A stretch of DNA of 64,000 bases from Neolewinella aurantiaca (lineage in GTDB: Bacteria > Bacteroidota > Bacteroidia > Chitinophagales > Saprospiraceae), in NCBI RefSeq assembly GCF_008014675.1, contig NZ_VOXD01000009.1, positions 1 to 64,000 of the forward strand. Reading direction: 5' to 3'. Under the pieces are notes generated by a model, which worked only from the letters and a program-made list of their open reading frames with translations, was not told where the DNA came from and searched no databases. Positions 43,594 to 51,691 of the stretch are shown here, piece by piece (within the stretch, counting starts at the first letter, position 1; each line of letters starts with the position of its first letter). A program made the position numbers and the translations under genes.

Positions 43594-44652
43594 CCCCCAT
43601 TCCGGTCGTTCTATCAATCTGACCCCGCTCTCTACCGCCCCATCCATATACCCGGGATAGCTCTCGGCCGTCTCCGCCCCTGCGAAGAACAAACGTCCAT
43701 TCAGGTAGGCATCCCGAAAAAGAGGATGACCGTTGTGCTGATGCGGCAGCACGTGGCTGTCGTAGTCCGAAAAAGTATGAGGTTCCTGACGCCAGACGCC
43801 TTCTTCGTAAGCTAGGTAATCGTCCACTACTTCGCCGTAGTATTTCCGGAGTTGGGTGAGTACCAGATCGCGGCGTTCTTCCCTCGTCAGGGAGTGGTAG
43901 GTTCCGTTAAGGAAGCCCTTCAGGGCGTACTTACTTTCTTCGATGTTGGTGTGGTCATACATTTCGGAGACGGGGCCGACGTTGCTGAAGATCGTACCGC
44001 CCGGGGCACCGTCTTCTCGCCAGAATGGCTGCGCGTAGCGCAGCCCCACTTTGATCGATTCCCCCATCCAGGTGTGGGTCTGGCGCGCGAGGGCCACCAG
44101 CTGATCCGGCAGGGCCGGGCTGACGGCAATCTTCGAAACAAACAGATTGGGGGGCAAAGTAGACACCACGCGCCCGGCCCGGCAGGTTCCTTTATCGGTG
44201 GTTACTTCTATGTGGTCCGGAGTTCCCCTCAGGGCGATCACCTGCTCGTTCAGTTGGACGGAAGCGGCTGGTATTTTGCTGCGCAACTCACGGGTCAGCA
44301 TGCTGCTGCTGCCCGCGATGCGGTAGCTTGGCTCGTCGTTGTGGGGCAGGTCCACCACCTGAGCGGGGCTCAGAGAGCTGGCTTCGTAGATCGCTCTTCC
44401 CCCGGTGACCTGCGGGAATACGCCGATACCCAGTTCGGCCAGCAGGCTGATCAGATTGCGGTGTTTTTTGCCCAGCCAGGTAGCGCCTAGTTCTATCGGT
44501 GCGCCAGCATCGGTCCGGGACGTCATGATACGGCCACCGATGCGGTCGCGGGCCTCGATGAGCAGGAAAGGCTTACCGGCTTCATGAAGCTTATAGGCGA
44601 TGGTCAGGCCGGAGAGGCCGGCACCGATGATGAGCGTTTCGGTTGTTGTCAT
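43585..44652 (-). CDS. Flavin monoamine oxidase family protein
   Basis: 355 residues. FAD-binding IIGAGLSGLTIAYKLHEAG at the N-terminus with the following LLIEARDRIGGRI; substrate-domain ELGATWLGKKH; and the C-terminal FAD contact GRLFFAGAETAESYPGYMDGA, all typical of MAO/PAO-type amine oxidases. It is shorter than eukaryotic MAO, as in many bacterial relatives. The reaction is oxidative deamination of an unknown amine. The last residues (GYT) and the TAA stop come from the inverted repeat of the adjacent MITE-like element, so the original C-terminus may have been altered. Confidence 0.88.
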   Translation of the reverse strand: MTTTETLIIGAGLSGLTIAYKLHEAGKPFLLIEARDRIGGRIMTSRTDAGAPIELGATWLGKKHRNLISLLAELGIGVFPQVTGGRAIYEASSLSPAQVVDLPHNDEPSYRIAGSSSMLTRELRSKIPAASVQLNEQVIALRGTPDHIEVTTDKGTCRAGRVVSTLPPNLFVSKIAVSPALPDQLVALARQTHTWMGESIKVGLRYAQPFWREDGAPGGTIFSNVGPVSEMYDHTNIEESKYALKGFLNGTYHSLTREERRDLVLTQLRKYYGEVVDDYLAYEEGVWRQEPHTFSDYDSHVLPHQHNGHPLFRDAYLNGRLFFAGAETAESYPGYMDGAVESGVRLIERPEWGYT

Positions 44653-44727
44653 GGCCGAAGAACAACACGGATTCCTTAAAAGATGAAAGCCGGCACATCA
44701 GGCCACGACACCTTGCTTCAAAAACCA

Positions 44728-46170
44728 TTATTGCACCTGCGTCTGCGCCTCCTGATCATCCCCGGCCGGATAAAACGGCGGGCGGATTTCGGCGTTCATC
44801 TCTTCCTGCAATTTGCCGATGAGTCTTTCTAACTCGTCCGCTTTTTCGGGAAACTTCTCCGCAACATTGTACTTTTCGGCGGGGTCTCCGTGCAGGTCGT
44901 ACAGTTCCAAACCAGTGGTTGTGTAGGCGTAGCCGCCGCGTATGCCATCGTCTCCTACTTCGTCAACGAAGCGGAAGCTGTGGGGAATATGCAATTTCCA
45001 TTTACCCAGCCGTACGGCCTCGATTTTGCCCGAACGATAGTAACAAAACGGCTCTTTATCAGGCGCGTACGCAGGATGCCGAAAATCGGTAAAAAGAGCA
45101 GAGATGTCTTGCCCGTCGATTTTAGCAACGGGCAATTCGGCGGCGCTCAGCGCCGCAAACGTAGGCAGGATATCCATCAGTGAAGCCGTGCGGTGGCTGA
45201 TGTTCCCGGCGTCGATCTTTGCCGGCCAACGCGCAATCATCGGTACCCGCATCCCTCCTTCGAAAGTGGTCCCTTTGCCTTCGCGGAAGGGGCCGGCGGA
45301 CCCGGCCTGGTTTCCGTACGTTAGCCAGGGACCGTTGTCCGAAGTGAACACCACCAGGGTGTTCTCGTCCAGATTCAGGCGTTTGAGCTCGGCGATGATG
45401 GTGCCTACCGAACCATCTATTTCCTCCACAACGTCGGCATAGACTCCTTGCCGGCTACGATCGGCGTAAGCATCACCGGTGAACAACGGGATGTGGGGCA
45501 TGGAATGTGCCAGGTACAGAAAAAAGGAAGTGTCTTTGTTTTCCCTGATAAAATCGAGCGATCGTTGGGTGTACCACTGAGTGATCAGCGCCTGATCTGG
45601 GTTGTACGCTACCGGCTTTTCGTCGTCGTACACCGGAAGGTCGGGGTATCCATCCTCAGGGAGCATATCGTTGCTGTAAGGCAGCCCGAAGAAGAAGTCG
45701 AACCCCTGCCGGCGGGGCATGGTTTCCGGCCAGTGGCCGAGGTGCCACTTACCGACCATCCCCGTTGCGTAGCCTGCCGTTTTCAGGACTTCGGGCAGCG
45801 TTGTTTCGTCGGGGTGCAGCCCGTACTGAACGTGTGAGGTCCATGCCGGGCCGGTTGGGCCGATTACGTTTGGAATGCCAACCCGTGGAGGGTAGCACCC
45901 CGTCATCAGAGCTGCCCTGCTCGGGGAGCAAGACGGAAAGGCATAGAAATTGGTAAACTTCAGCCCTTCGGCCGCCATCCGGTCCAGGTGCGGAGTATGG
46001 ATACGGTGCGAGCCGTAGCAACTGAGATCGCCGTACCCAAGGTCATCCGTCAGGATGACAATCAGGTTGGGAAGACCAGGCCCGGGAGCCGTTGTCTTTG
46101 CGGGTTCCCCGCAGTTGCTGAGGGAAAGAAGTACGGTACTGAGTATTACCGTTCGGATGAGACCTTGCAT
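44728..46170 (-). CDS. Sulfatase (arylsulfatase A-like), putative lipoprotein
   Basis: 480 residues. An export signal with lipobox LSLSNCGEP suggests a lipid-anchored periplasmic or surface enzyme. The alkaline-phosphatase-fold core has LTDDLGYGDLSCYG (metal site) and CSPSRAALMTGCYPPRVG, whose CxPSR cysteine is the residue converted to formylglycine by a sulfatase-maturing enzyme (not in this window). It also has MVGKWHLG and SDNGPW. It likely removes sulfate from algal or marine polysaccharides. The last seven residues, EAQTQVQ, are encoded by a dispersed repeat placed right at the stop codon. Confidence 0.93.
   Translation of the reverse strand: MQGLIRTVILSTVLLSLSNCGEPAKTTAPGPGLPNLIVILTDDLGYGDLSCYGSHRIHTPHLDRMAAEGLKFTNFYAFPSCSPSRAALMTGCYPPRVGIPNVIGPTGPAWTSHVQYGLHPDETTLPEVLKTAGYATGMVGKWHLGHWPETMPRRQGFDFFFGLPYSNDMLPEDGYPDLPVYDDEKPVAYNPDQALITQWYTQRSLDFIRENKDTSFFLYLAHSMPHIPLFTGDAYADRSRQGVYADVVEEIDGSVGTIIAELKRLNLDENTLVVFTSDNGPWLTYGNQAGSAGPFREGKGTTFEGGMRVPMIARWPAKIDAGNISHRTASLMDILPTFAALSAAELPVAKIDGQDISALFTDFRHPAYAPDKEPFCYYRSGKIEAVRLGKWKLHIPHSFRFVDEVGDDGIRGGYAYTTTGLELYDLHGDPAEKYNVAEKFPEKADELERLIGKLQEEMNAEIRPPFYPAGDDQEAQTQVQ
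44732..44749 (+). repeat. Dispersed TGCACCTGCG repeat, copy 18 (at a stop codon)
   Basis: TGCACCTGCGTCTGCGCC. On the gene strand the stop TAA follows directly after the repeat. Confidence 0.9.
45062..45080 (-). repeat. Variant dispersed repeat word, second identical 19-mer
   Basis: Same 19-mer as at 27824-27842, here in the sulfatase gene (HPAYAPD region). Confidence 0.5.
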
Positions 46171-46283
46171 ACAAATCGCTTAAGTTGCTGGCTTAAATGT
46201 AGAGGAAAACGGCAAGAGATCAGCGGGCTGATCAAAGTAATAACCCAAATAAAACCAAAGCCGAAGGCCTGCGTTAATGTTTC

Positions 46284-46478
46284 ATGAAACTCGGTCTCCC
46301 CCTTCATATGCAGGTTTTACTTATCGGCGCCAGTCTTTACGCTCTGGTGGTGATTTTTATGTCGATAACCGACTACCTGCCCTCCGAAAGCAACTGGGTG
46401 ATTGCAGCTTACATTTGCCTTACGTTTGTCAACCTCGTTATCCTTTGGCGCAGGAGGCAACAAAAATCTTTTGAATGA
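46284..46478 (+). CDS. Small two-helix membrane protein
   Basis: 64 residues: helices about 9-28 (MQVLLIGASLYALVVIFMSI) and 37-55 (WVIAAYICLTFVNLVILW), then a basic WRRRQQKS end that predicts a cytoplasmic tail. No recognised family. The stop overlaps the SlyD start (ATGA-type, 4 bp), so the two are cotranscribed and probably translationally coupled, which supports it as a real gene. Confidence 0.7.
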   Translation: MKLGLPLHMQVLLIGASLYALVVIFMSITDYLPSESNWVIAAYICLTFVNLVILWRRRQQKSFE

Positions 46479-46975
46479 CCATCGACGATCACACCATAGT
46501 AACCCTCACCTACGAAGTTCGCGACGGCGACGAAAGTGGGCCGCTGATGGAAAAGATGGACCGGGATCACCCCTTTGTCTTTATGTTCGGCGTAGGCAAA
46601 ATGCTACCAGCCTGGGAGCGCCGCCTTTTCGGGTTGAAACCCGGTACCGGGTTCGCCTTCAAACTCGCCCCTGAAGACGCCTACGGCGTAGCAAGCAAGC
46701 AACACATCCTTACGATGCCGATCCACCACTTCCAAAACGATAAGGGAGAAAACAACCCGGACCTTCTCGTGGCGGGCCACTTTATTACCCTTACCGGATC
46801 CGACGGCAAACCCGTACACGCGAAGATTTTGAAATGGGACGACGAAAGCGTCACCCTGGACGCCAACCACGCACTGGCGGGCAAGACGTTGTTCTTTTCC
46901 GGGGCCGTGCTGTCGGTCCGGGAAGCCACCGTCGATGAACTGGTACAGAAAACGGTCCTGACCGCCAGCCATTAG
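46475..46975 (+). CDS. slyD: SlyD-like FKBP peptidyl-prolyl isomerase
   Basis: Chaperone and prolyl isomerase of 166 residues. The split FKBP domain is seen in VTLTYEVRDGDESGPLME and PFVFMFGVGKMLPAWERRL, then LAPEDAYG, with the inserted IF chaperone flap between (about residues 75-125), and the closing DANHALAGKTLFFSG, which is the SlyD hallmark. The histidine/cysteine-rich metal tail of E. coli SlyD is absent. Starts inside the stop of the small membrane protein gene. Confidence 0.93.
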   Translation: MTIDDHTIVTLTYEVRDGDESGPLMEKMDRDHPFVFMFGVGKMLPAWERRLFGLKPGTGFAFKLAPEDAYGVASKQHILTMPIHHFQNDKGENNPDLLVAGHFITLTGSDGKPVHAKILKWDDESVTLDANHALAGKTLFFSGAVLSVREATVDELVQKTVLTASH

Positions 46976-47002
46976 AAACGATTGCTGAGTAAGGCAAATC
47001 CA

Positions 47003-47557
47003 TCACCTCTTTTTCATTCGTTTGGGGCCGTACCACAGCCAGAACCCGGTAACGGTAAACAGTACGAGTGCTGCGCCCATAAGTGTGTTGTAGAACACTT
47101 TGAAAAGGCCGTAGGGTACGCCGAGCCAATCGTCGATGATGGATCCATCGTGCACCTGCTCGATCCAGTCGTTGTGGCGCCGGCCAACACTGAGCGTCTT
47201 CCCGGTGGCAGCGTCGAGTTGAACTTCCAGCCGCTGGTGTTTGAAAAGGAATTTCATGCTCCCTTTCCCCGCCCGAACATCGATTCGGTCTATTTCAGAC
47301 AACACTCCAGCATCCTGGTACAGCGCTTCGGTCGCCAGCAAACTCAGGGTATCGAGTGGTAACCACCGGGTCATTTCATCCGTGGTGCCTGCGTAAGTGT
47401 CCGGCATTATCAGTTCCCCGCTGTGCTTCTTCCAGCCCAGCAGGATGCCGGTTACGGCCATAATGAAGAAGAACACGAACAGACTGATCCCCGACACGCG
47501 GTGCAGGTAGCGGGCCTTACGGATTATCCGGGCTTGTTGTTGGCGGCGAGTCGACAA
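47003..47557 (-). CDS. PepSY-associated transmembrane protein
   Basis: 184 residues. Basic N-terminus, first helix GISLFVFFFIMAVTGILLGW, a periplasmic PepSY-like part (LATEALYQDAGVLSEIDRID, LEVQLDAATGKTLSVG), and a last helix GAALVLFTVTGFWLWYGPKR with the LWYGP motif common in these proteins. Conserved histidines flank the helices (YLHRVSG). Relatives are linked to iron/siderophore reduction, but this short form has no such neighbour. Function unknown. Confidence 0.82.
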   Translation of the reverse strand: MSTRRQQQARIIRKARYLHRVSGISLFVFFFIMAVTGILLGWKKHSGELIMPDTYAGTTDEMTRWLPLDTLSLLATEALYQDAGVLSEIDRIDVRAGKGSMKFLFKHQRLEVQLDAATGKTLSVGRRHNDWIEQVHDGSIIDDWLGVPYGLFKVFYNTLMGAALVLFTVTGFWLWYGPKRMKKR

Positions 47558-47678
47558 AATATTGATTTTCTGCGGTCTGCTCTACGGGTACGCGGAGTCA
47601 TAAAGATTGAAACACTGACGGACCCTTTTGGTCCCTCTCCGGTATGATGGAGACGAGACAAAGTCTCCTCACGCATGC

Positions 47679-47720
47679 AGCATTCAGGCAGCCATGCAAT
47701 AGCGGGCTGCCTGAATGCTT
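47679..47720. terminator. Strong hairpin downstream of the M20 dipeptidase gene
   Basis: AGCATTCAGGCAGCC pairs with GGGCTGCCTGAATGCTT across a 10-base loop. It lies 17 bp beyond the dipeptidase stop on the minus strand. No T-run; a second stem GGAGAC/GTCTCC is nearby at about 47649-47668. Confidence 0.6.
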
Positions 47721-47736
47721 GCGTTGCGGAACGGTG

Positions 47737-49128
47737 CTATGCCTGTTTTTTCATTTCAGCATATTTAGTGTAAAATCCGGGGATGGTTTCGATTCCTTTG
47801 TAGAAGTTCCAGACGCCCAGGTGTTCGTTGGGGCTGTGCAGTCCGTCGGTATCGAAGCCGAAGCCCATTAGGAGGGTTTCGATCCCGAGTACACGTTTGA
47901 ACTCAGCGATAATGGGAATAGAACCACCTTCGTACATCGGCACGGGGACCACACCGAAAGATTCTTCGAAAGCGGCCGAAGCAGCTTTGTATTCGGGGCT
48001 GTCCGTTGGGGTCACGTAGGGGTTTCCGCCGTGATGGGGTGTTACCTCCACCTTCACTCCTTCGGGAGCGAGCGAGGTGAAGTGCTCGGTAAACTGCTCG
48101 GTGGCTTTATGCCAATCCTGCTTGCTTACCAGACGCATGCTGATCTTGGCGTTGGCGACTGCGGGAATTATCGTTTTAGAACCTTCCTCCGTGAAGCCTC
48201 CCCAAATGCCGTTGCAATCCAGGGTTGGCAGGATACCGGTACGTTCGTAGGTATGGAAGCCTTCCTCGCCATCGAGCGCGTAAACGCCGGGGCTATCCAT
48301 GTACTCCTCTGCGTTGAAGGGAGCATTGCGCATCATGTCCCGCTCTTCGTCGGAAGGGAAAACCACGTCGTCGTAGAAACCGGGAATGGTGATGTGTTTC
48401 TTTTCGTTTTTCAGCTTCGCCACCATTTCACAGAGGGTATTGATGGGGTTCAGGACAGCACCTCCGAAGAGTCCGGAGTGCATATCGGCGCGGGCCGTGG
48501 TGATCTTCACATCGAGGTAGGTCAGGCCACGAAGACCAACGGTAATGCTTGGTGCTTTCTTTGCCAGCAGACTGGTATCTGAAACAATGATCACATCTGC
48601 CGCTACGAGGTCTTTGTACTCCTGGAGGAAAGGATATAGGCTGGGGCTTCCCACTTCTTCCTCTCCTTCGATCATGAACTTCACGTTACAGGGCAGGCTG
48701 TCGGTCTGGATGAGGGCTTCTACCGCTTTGACGTGGATGAACATCTGTCCTTTGTCGTCGGTAGCGCCACGGGCGAAGATGGCACCATCGGGGTGGATTT
48801 CTGTTTTACGGATTTCCGGTTCGAAAGGCTCGCTTTTCCATTCGTTGAGTGGTGCGGCGGGCTGCACGTCGTAGTGACCATAAACAAGCACGGTTGGGAG
48901 CGCCGGGTCGATGATCTTGTCGGCGTAAACGATGGGGTGACCTTTAGTTGGGTAAAGGCTCACGTTCTCGAGGCCCGCCTTCACGAGGTAGGTCTGCACC
49001 AGAACGGCACAATCGTGGGTATCCTGATCGTGATCTTTGTTCGTGCTCACGCTGGGAATGCGCAGCATTGCGAATAGTTCTTCGAGGTAACGCTCCTTGT
49101 TTTGGTCGATGTAAGCTTGGGTAGTCAT
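47737..49128 (-). CDS. M20 family dipeptidase (carnosinase-like)
   Basis: 463 residues from the ATG at 49128 (MTTQAYIDQNKERYLEELFA); a longer frame to 49275 runs through a dispersed repeat and is rejected. Two-metal aminopeptidase core: VYGHYDVQP (first metal histidine), RGATDDKGQM (bridging aspartate), EGEEEVGSPSL (catalytic and metal glutamates), with a dimerisation domain inserted after TARADMHSGLFGG. Matches the CNDP/dipeptidase C group that splits dipeptides in the cytoplasm. No signal peptide. Confidence 0.94.
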   Translation of the reverse strand: MTTQAYIDQNKERYLEELFAMLRIPSVSTNKDHDQDTHDCAVLVQTYLVKAGLENVSLYPTKGHPIVYADKIIDPALPTVLVYGHYDVQPAAPLNEWKSEPFEPEIRKTEIHPDGAIFARGATDDKGQMFIHVKAVEALIQTDSLPCNVKFMIEGEEEVGSPSLYPFLQEYKDLVAADVIIVSDTSLLAKKAPSITVGLRGLTYLDVKITTARADMHSGLFGGAVLNPINTLCEMVAKLKNEKKHITIPGFYDDVVFPSDEERDMMRNAPFNAEEYMDSPGVYALDGEEGFHTYERTGILPTLDCNGIWGGFTEEGSKTIIPAVANAKISMRLVSKQDWHKATEQFTEHFTSLAPEGVKVEVTPHHGGNPYVTPTDSPEYKAASAAFEESFGVVPVPMYEGGSIPIIAEFKRVLGIETLLMGFGFDTDGLHSPNEHLGVWNFYKGIETIPGFYTKYAEMKKQA

Positions 49129-49186
49129 TATTTGGTTCTTTGGTTTACTTGGTTCTTTGGGTGGTTGCGAAGATACTGTTTTCCGG

Positions 49187-49204
49187 GGCGCGGCCGCAGG
49201 TGCA
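49187..49204 (-). repeat. Dispersed TGCACCTGCG repeat, copy 19
   Basis: Minus strand TGCACCTGCGGCCGCGCC followed by CCGGAAAAC, the fullest form of the extended consensus. Intergenic. Confidence 0.92.
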
Positions 49205-49279
49205 GTGGAAGCTAAAAGGGACTGCTCCACGACCTTCTTGCGGTTGCCTTCCGGCCTGCGGGCCAGGCTGTGCAACAGA

Positions 49280-49921
49280 CTATATTTCTCCTTTGATCTT
49301 TTTCTGTACCACCTCCATTTTGGAGTTCACCCGGAGTTTCCGGTAAATGTTCTTGATGTGATCACGTACGGTTTCGATGCTGATGTCGAGCCGCTCCCCG
49401 ATTTCGCGGTAGGAAAGGTTGTCGACCAGCCCCTGCACGATGTCTAGCTGCCGGGTAGTCAGCTGGGTAGTCGGGTCCGTTGTTTTCTTGATTCGTTGCT
49501 GGTTGTGGTAGGCAACTACCTGACGCGCGATGCTCGGGCTCATGTAGGATCCTCCCCGATGAACGGTATAAACGGCATCGCGGATGATGTTGGGGTTCAT
49601 CCGTTTTTTGCTAATGTACCCGAAGGCTCCCGCTTGCAGCGCACGAAAGATATTGTCGGAGTCGTCGGAATTGGTAAGCATAATGATATCCAGGTCCGGC
49701 CATCTTTCCAGCAGGCGGGGAATACCGACGATTCCGTTCATGCCCGGCAGCATTATGTCTAGCAACAGGGTATTCAGAGGTTTTTCTTTTGGCATACCGG
49801 CCAGAAAGTCTTCAACACTGGTTGCAGCAAGCTCAACCTCAACGTCGCGGCTGGCCTCAAAGCATTCCTCGACGCTGGCGAGCATAATGGGTTCGTCTTC
49901 TATTATTCCGAGGTGGATCAT
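49280..49921 (-). CDS. NarL/LuxR-type response regulator
   Basis: 213 residues. Receiver domain 1-120: acidic pair Glu8-Asp9, phosphorylation site Asp55 in LLLDIMLPGMNG, and the conserved lysine in YISKKRM. DNA-binding LuxR domain about 150-210: LTTRQLDIVQGLVDNLSYRE, IGERLDISIETVRDHI and KNIYRKL. No histidine kinase gene is next to it, so its sensor is elsewhere. Targets unknown. Confidence 0.95.
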   Translation of the reverse strand: MIHLGIIEDEPIMLASVEECFEASRDVEVELAATSVEDFLAGMPKEKPLNTLLLDIMLPGMNGIVGIPRLLERWPDLDIIMLTNSDDSDNIFRALQAGAFGYISKKRMNPNIIRDAVYTVHRGGSYMSPSIARQVVAYHNQQRIKKTTDPTTQLTTRQLDIVQGLVDNLSYREIGERLDISIETVRDHIKNIYRKLRVNSKMEVVQKKIKGEI

Positions 49922-50004
49922 GGATGCATTTTGGTGGGTTGCAATATACGTTCAACGTACCGGCTTGATTAAAGATTGATCCGAAGCCATGAATAACTTC
50001 GCAT

Positions 50005-50022
50005 TGCACCCGCGTTAGCGCC
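50005..50022 (+). repeat. Dispersed TGCACCTGCG repeat, copy 20 (variant)
   Basis: TGCACCCGCGTTAGCGCC, intergenic, upstream of the response regulator. Confidence 0.75.
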
Positions 50023-50070
50023 CCATTCCGGCCCGTTCTTCAGAAACTTAACCAGGCTTCATCGCCCGGA

Positions 50071-50096
50071 TATACCTAAGCCGATGTGGCTAGGCA
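50071..50096 (+). mobile_element. Solo terminal repeat related to the MITE-like element
   Basis: TATACCTAAGCCGATGTGGC and the next six bases match the left end of the element at 43431 with about four differences. No opposite end is seen nearby. Confidence 0.5.
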
Positions 50097-50104
50097 TAAC
50101 ACCA

Positions 50105-50467
50105 TCAGCCCATCAAAAAGGCAACAATGATTACCAGAACGGCCAGGGCGGCAAAAAGCCGGACTCTTTCGGACCGTTTCTCGTCCTCCCTTTGCTTTTT
50201 GCGCTGGAGATTGAGCGGCGTTTCCACCTCGTAGTTGATCCGGCAATCGTAGCTGAAATTTTCGCCACCGGTATGATCGATCGATACTTCGCAGAGCTGC
50301 TGGTCGAGAAAAATCGTGTACGTTTTAGACTCTTTCACTCCAAAGTCAATTGCAACGACATTGTTGTTGCAATGCACGACGACGTGGTGCGTTTTCTCGC
50401 CGTGGAAAAGACCTAATTTGTAGGTGTTCCCATGGTGCCCCGTGATGTTCCAGGCGTGTTGGGCCAT
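50105..50467 (-). CDS. Hypothetical tail-anchored protein
   Basis: 120 residues from the ATG at 50467 (MAQHAWNITGHHGNTYKLGL); an earlier ATG at 50506 is less likely. N-terminal ~80 residues are a beta-rich soluble part (THHVVVHCNNNVVAIDFGV, KTYTIFLDQQLCEVSID). Then comes a charged linker (QRKKQREDEKRSERVR) and a single C-terminal hydrophobic helix (LFAALAVLVIIVAFLMG). It looks like a cytoplasmic domain attached to the membrane by its tail. No family recognised. Confidence 0.6.
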   Translation of the reverse strand: MAQHAWNITGHHGNTYKLGLFHGEKTHHVVVHCNNNVVAIDFGVKESKTYTIFLDQQLCEVSIDHTGGENFSYDCRINYEVETPLNLQRKKQREDEKRSERVRLFAALAVLVIIVAFLMG

Positions 50468-50692
50468 GAGGACGTGTAGGTTGAGTTCAGTCAAATGGAA
50501 CAACAAGCCAATCGACTGCTATTCAAGGTAAAAGGTAACGAAAAAATTTGGAGTCTCCATAATTTTAACACCTCCTGCGGAGACTTTGACGCTTAAAAGA
50601 CAGCAGCTCCTGCCCGGCCCCGGAGAAACCCTTCGGGCAGGGATTCACCAAACCTGTAAGGAGCCCCTCCCGTTACCCCAAAAAACGTTTTT

Positions 50693-51391
50693 ATGAAATA
50701 CCTGATCATTGGCTTTTTGGCCACCCTATTCTTCGCCTGCAGCCCGAAGGCAACCACCAGTTCTGCACTAAACACCCTCACTTTTTGGGTCGACGGCATG
50801 AAAGTTCCCTGCACCGGCGCCGGGCCTCAGTCCTGCCTGCGCGTCAAAAAAGGCGAAGACTTCAACTCCGCAGAATGGGAGTTGCTCTACTCAGGTATAG
50901 AAGGATTCGATTACGAGACGGGTTACGTTTACCAACTCAAAGTCAGCGAAACCCGGCTGCCGCCCGCACAGGTTCCGGCCGACGCTTCTTCCATAAAGTA
51001 CACGCTCGTTGAGATCGTCGATAAACGCCCTGACCCGAAAACACGCCTCCACGACATTTGGGCTCTGGAAGCCATCAACGGAGAAGATGTGGATTTCGAC
51101 AACGCACAGGCGCCGGCCCAACGCCCGACTCTGGAAATCAACCTGACGGAACAGCGCGTATTCGGAACCGATGGCTGCAATGATTTTTCGGGATCGCTGA
51201 CGTCGGTAACGGACACAGAGCTCCGTATGGGTGCTCTCGCTGCAACGCGTAAAGCCTGCATCCGCCCGGTGGTACCGGGCCTGGTCAACGCGGCAATGCA
51301 GGAAGTCACCGGATATGAACTCGACGGGCTGAAACTCTCCCTCACCAATGATGCGGGTCGGGAAGTACTCAGGTACCGGAAAGTGGACTAG
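50693..51391 (+). CDS. Lipoprotein with DUF4377 and META (HslJ-like) domains
   Basis: 232 residues. Signal peptide with lipobox LATLFFACSPK. Residues about 28-112 resemble DUF4377 (TFWVDGMKVPCTGAGPQSCL, WELLYSGIEGFDYETGYVYQ). Residues about 118-230 are a META domain as in HslJ (DIWALEAINGEDV, LEINLTEQRVFGTDGCNDFSG, RKACI). The DUF4377-META pairing is known among Bacteroidota lipoproteins. HslJ is associated with heat shock and novobiocin resistance in E. coli; the role here is unknown. Confidence 0.87.
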   Translation: MKYLIIGFLATLFFACSPKATTSSALNTLTFWVDGMKVPCTGAGPQSCLRVKKGEDFNSAEWELLYSGIEGFDYETGYVYQLKVSETRLPPAQVPADASSIKYTLVEIVDKRPDPKTRLHDIWALEAINGEDVDFDNAQAPAQRPTLEINLTEQRVFGTDGCNDFSGSLTSVTDTELRMGALAATRKACIRPVVPGLVNAAMQEVTGYELDGLKLSLTNDAGREVLRYRKVD

Positions 51392-51691
51392 TGCTGCGTC
51401 AAACTGACTTTTTTAGGTAAAATCACTGATTTTACCTGAAAATCTTAGCTTGACATACCACTAGTGGTGCGGGAGTCGACAGGTAAAACGAGGCGGAAGT
51501 CGACAGGCCAACTTTTATCCGGCTTCGCCAGGCTAAAAGAATTGGACTGGCGACCCGCCACTCCACCAACCAATCGCGAAATCAGAAGCCTGATGCTGAT
51601 CATTAATGCGCAGCTACTTTTTCCGGGGGCGGGAGATGATTCGGGAGTCGGCAGGTAAAAGTTGGCCTGGCGACTCCGGCATCATCCGTCG
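51392..51691. repeat. Intergenic repeat block built from GGGAGTCGACAGG-type units
   Basis: 300 bp without a gene. It starts with a perfect hairpin AGGTAAAATC-ACT-GATTTTACCT (51415-51437). Units GGGAGTCGACAGGTAAAAC (about 51471), GGAAGTCGACAGGCCAACTT (about 51494) and GGGAGTCGGCAGGTAAAAGT (about 51644) follow. The last forms a stem with CCTGGCGACTCC. CTTTTA/TAAAAG and CAGGCCAA/TTGG also pair. It separates convergent genes. Confidence 0.75.
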
